Shown in pieces: positions 6,796 to 6,829 of a DNA stretch of 6,829 bases (positions within the stretch are counted from its first letter, which is position 1; every line of letters begins with the position of its first letter). The DNA lies in the NCBI GenBank assembly GCA_002394305.1, contig DGTM01000063.1, positions 23,271-30,099 on the forward strand, in the 5' to 3' direction. The translations under genes were made by a program, and so were the position numbers. The notes below the pieces were generated by a model that worked only from the letters and a program-made list of their open reading frames with translations, was not told the origin of the DNA and searched no databases. The DNA is from Prevotellaceae bacterium UBA4336 (GTDB lineage Bacteria > Bacteroidota > Bacteroidia > Bacteroidales > Bacteroidaceae).

Positions 6796-6829
6796 AGGTC
6801 TTATGGGTCTTATAGGTCTTATAGGTCTT
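6794..6829. repeat. 9-bp tandem array immediately upstream of the ABC ATPase gene
   Basis: Four consecutive 9-bp units on the plus strand are ATAGGTCTT, ATGGGTCTT, ATAGGTCTT and ATAGGTCTT (6794-6802, 6803-6811, 6812-6820, 6821-6829). The array reaches the window edge and probably continues. On the coding (minus) strand it reads AAGACCTAT repeated. The gene's ATG arises where the last unit's final TAT is followed by G. The array occupies the place where the 5' leader, and possibly part of the promoter, should be. No Shine-Dalgarno is present. Confidence 0.9.

Overview
The window looks like chromosomal DNA from a Bacteroidota member, most likely a GC-rich Bacteroidales/Prevotellaceae-type organism. 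Four things point there. Two divergent promoters match the Bacteroides -33 TTTG / -7 TAnnTTTG pattern. No start codon has a recognisable Shine-Dalgarno. The tRNA gene does not encode its CCA end. The secreted proteins end in short Por-type (type IX secretion-like) C-terminal motifs typical of this phylum. Genus is inference only.

Layout. Bases 1-91 hold about four copies of a 22-bp tandem repeat of unknown function. A minus-strand tRNA-Ala(GGC) lies at 158-231, with its promoter at 253-284 and a hairpin terminator at 105-139. A divergent promoter (300-331) drives a plus-strand, tightly packed three-gene unit: two paralogous secreted M6-family metalloproteases (361-2322 and 2333-3997, 10 bp apart), then a secreted Asp-box beta-propeller glycosidase with a C-terminal CBM9-like domain (3994-5802, ATGA overlap with the preceding gene). 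A 336-bp convergent intergenic region follows. It holds a diverged copy of the left-edge repeat, a weak terminator candidate and an inverted element built of 9-bp units. On the minus strand (6139-6795) is a LolD-type ABC transporter ATPase. Its start codon emerges directly from a second, unrelated 9-bp tandem array that runs to the window edge.

How the genes fit together. The three plus-strand genes look like one transcript encoding exported degradative enzymes: two zinc endopeptidases plus one glycan-acting enzyme. This would suit joint attack on a glycoprotein or a protein-bearing polysaccharide. No SusC/SusD pair is present, so it is not a classical polysaccharide utilisation locus. The ABC ATPase is a separate, convergent gene whose permease partners are outside the window.

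I found no clear sign of a wholly new system. The most unusual signals are the three small-repeat families and the tandem protease pair with divergent accessory regions beside a sialidase-fold enzyme of uncertain substrate.
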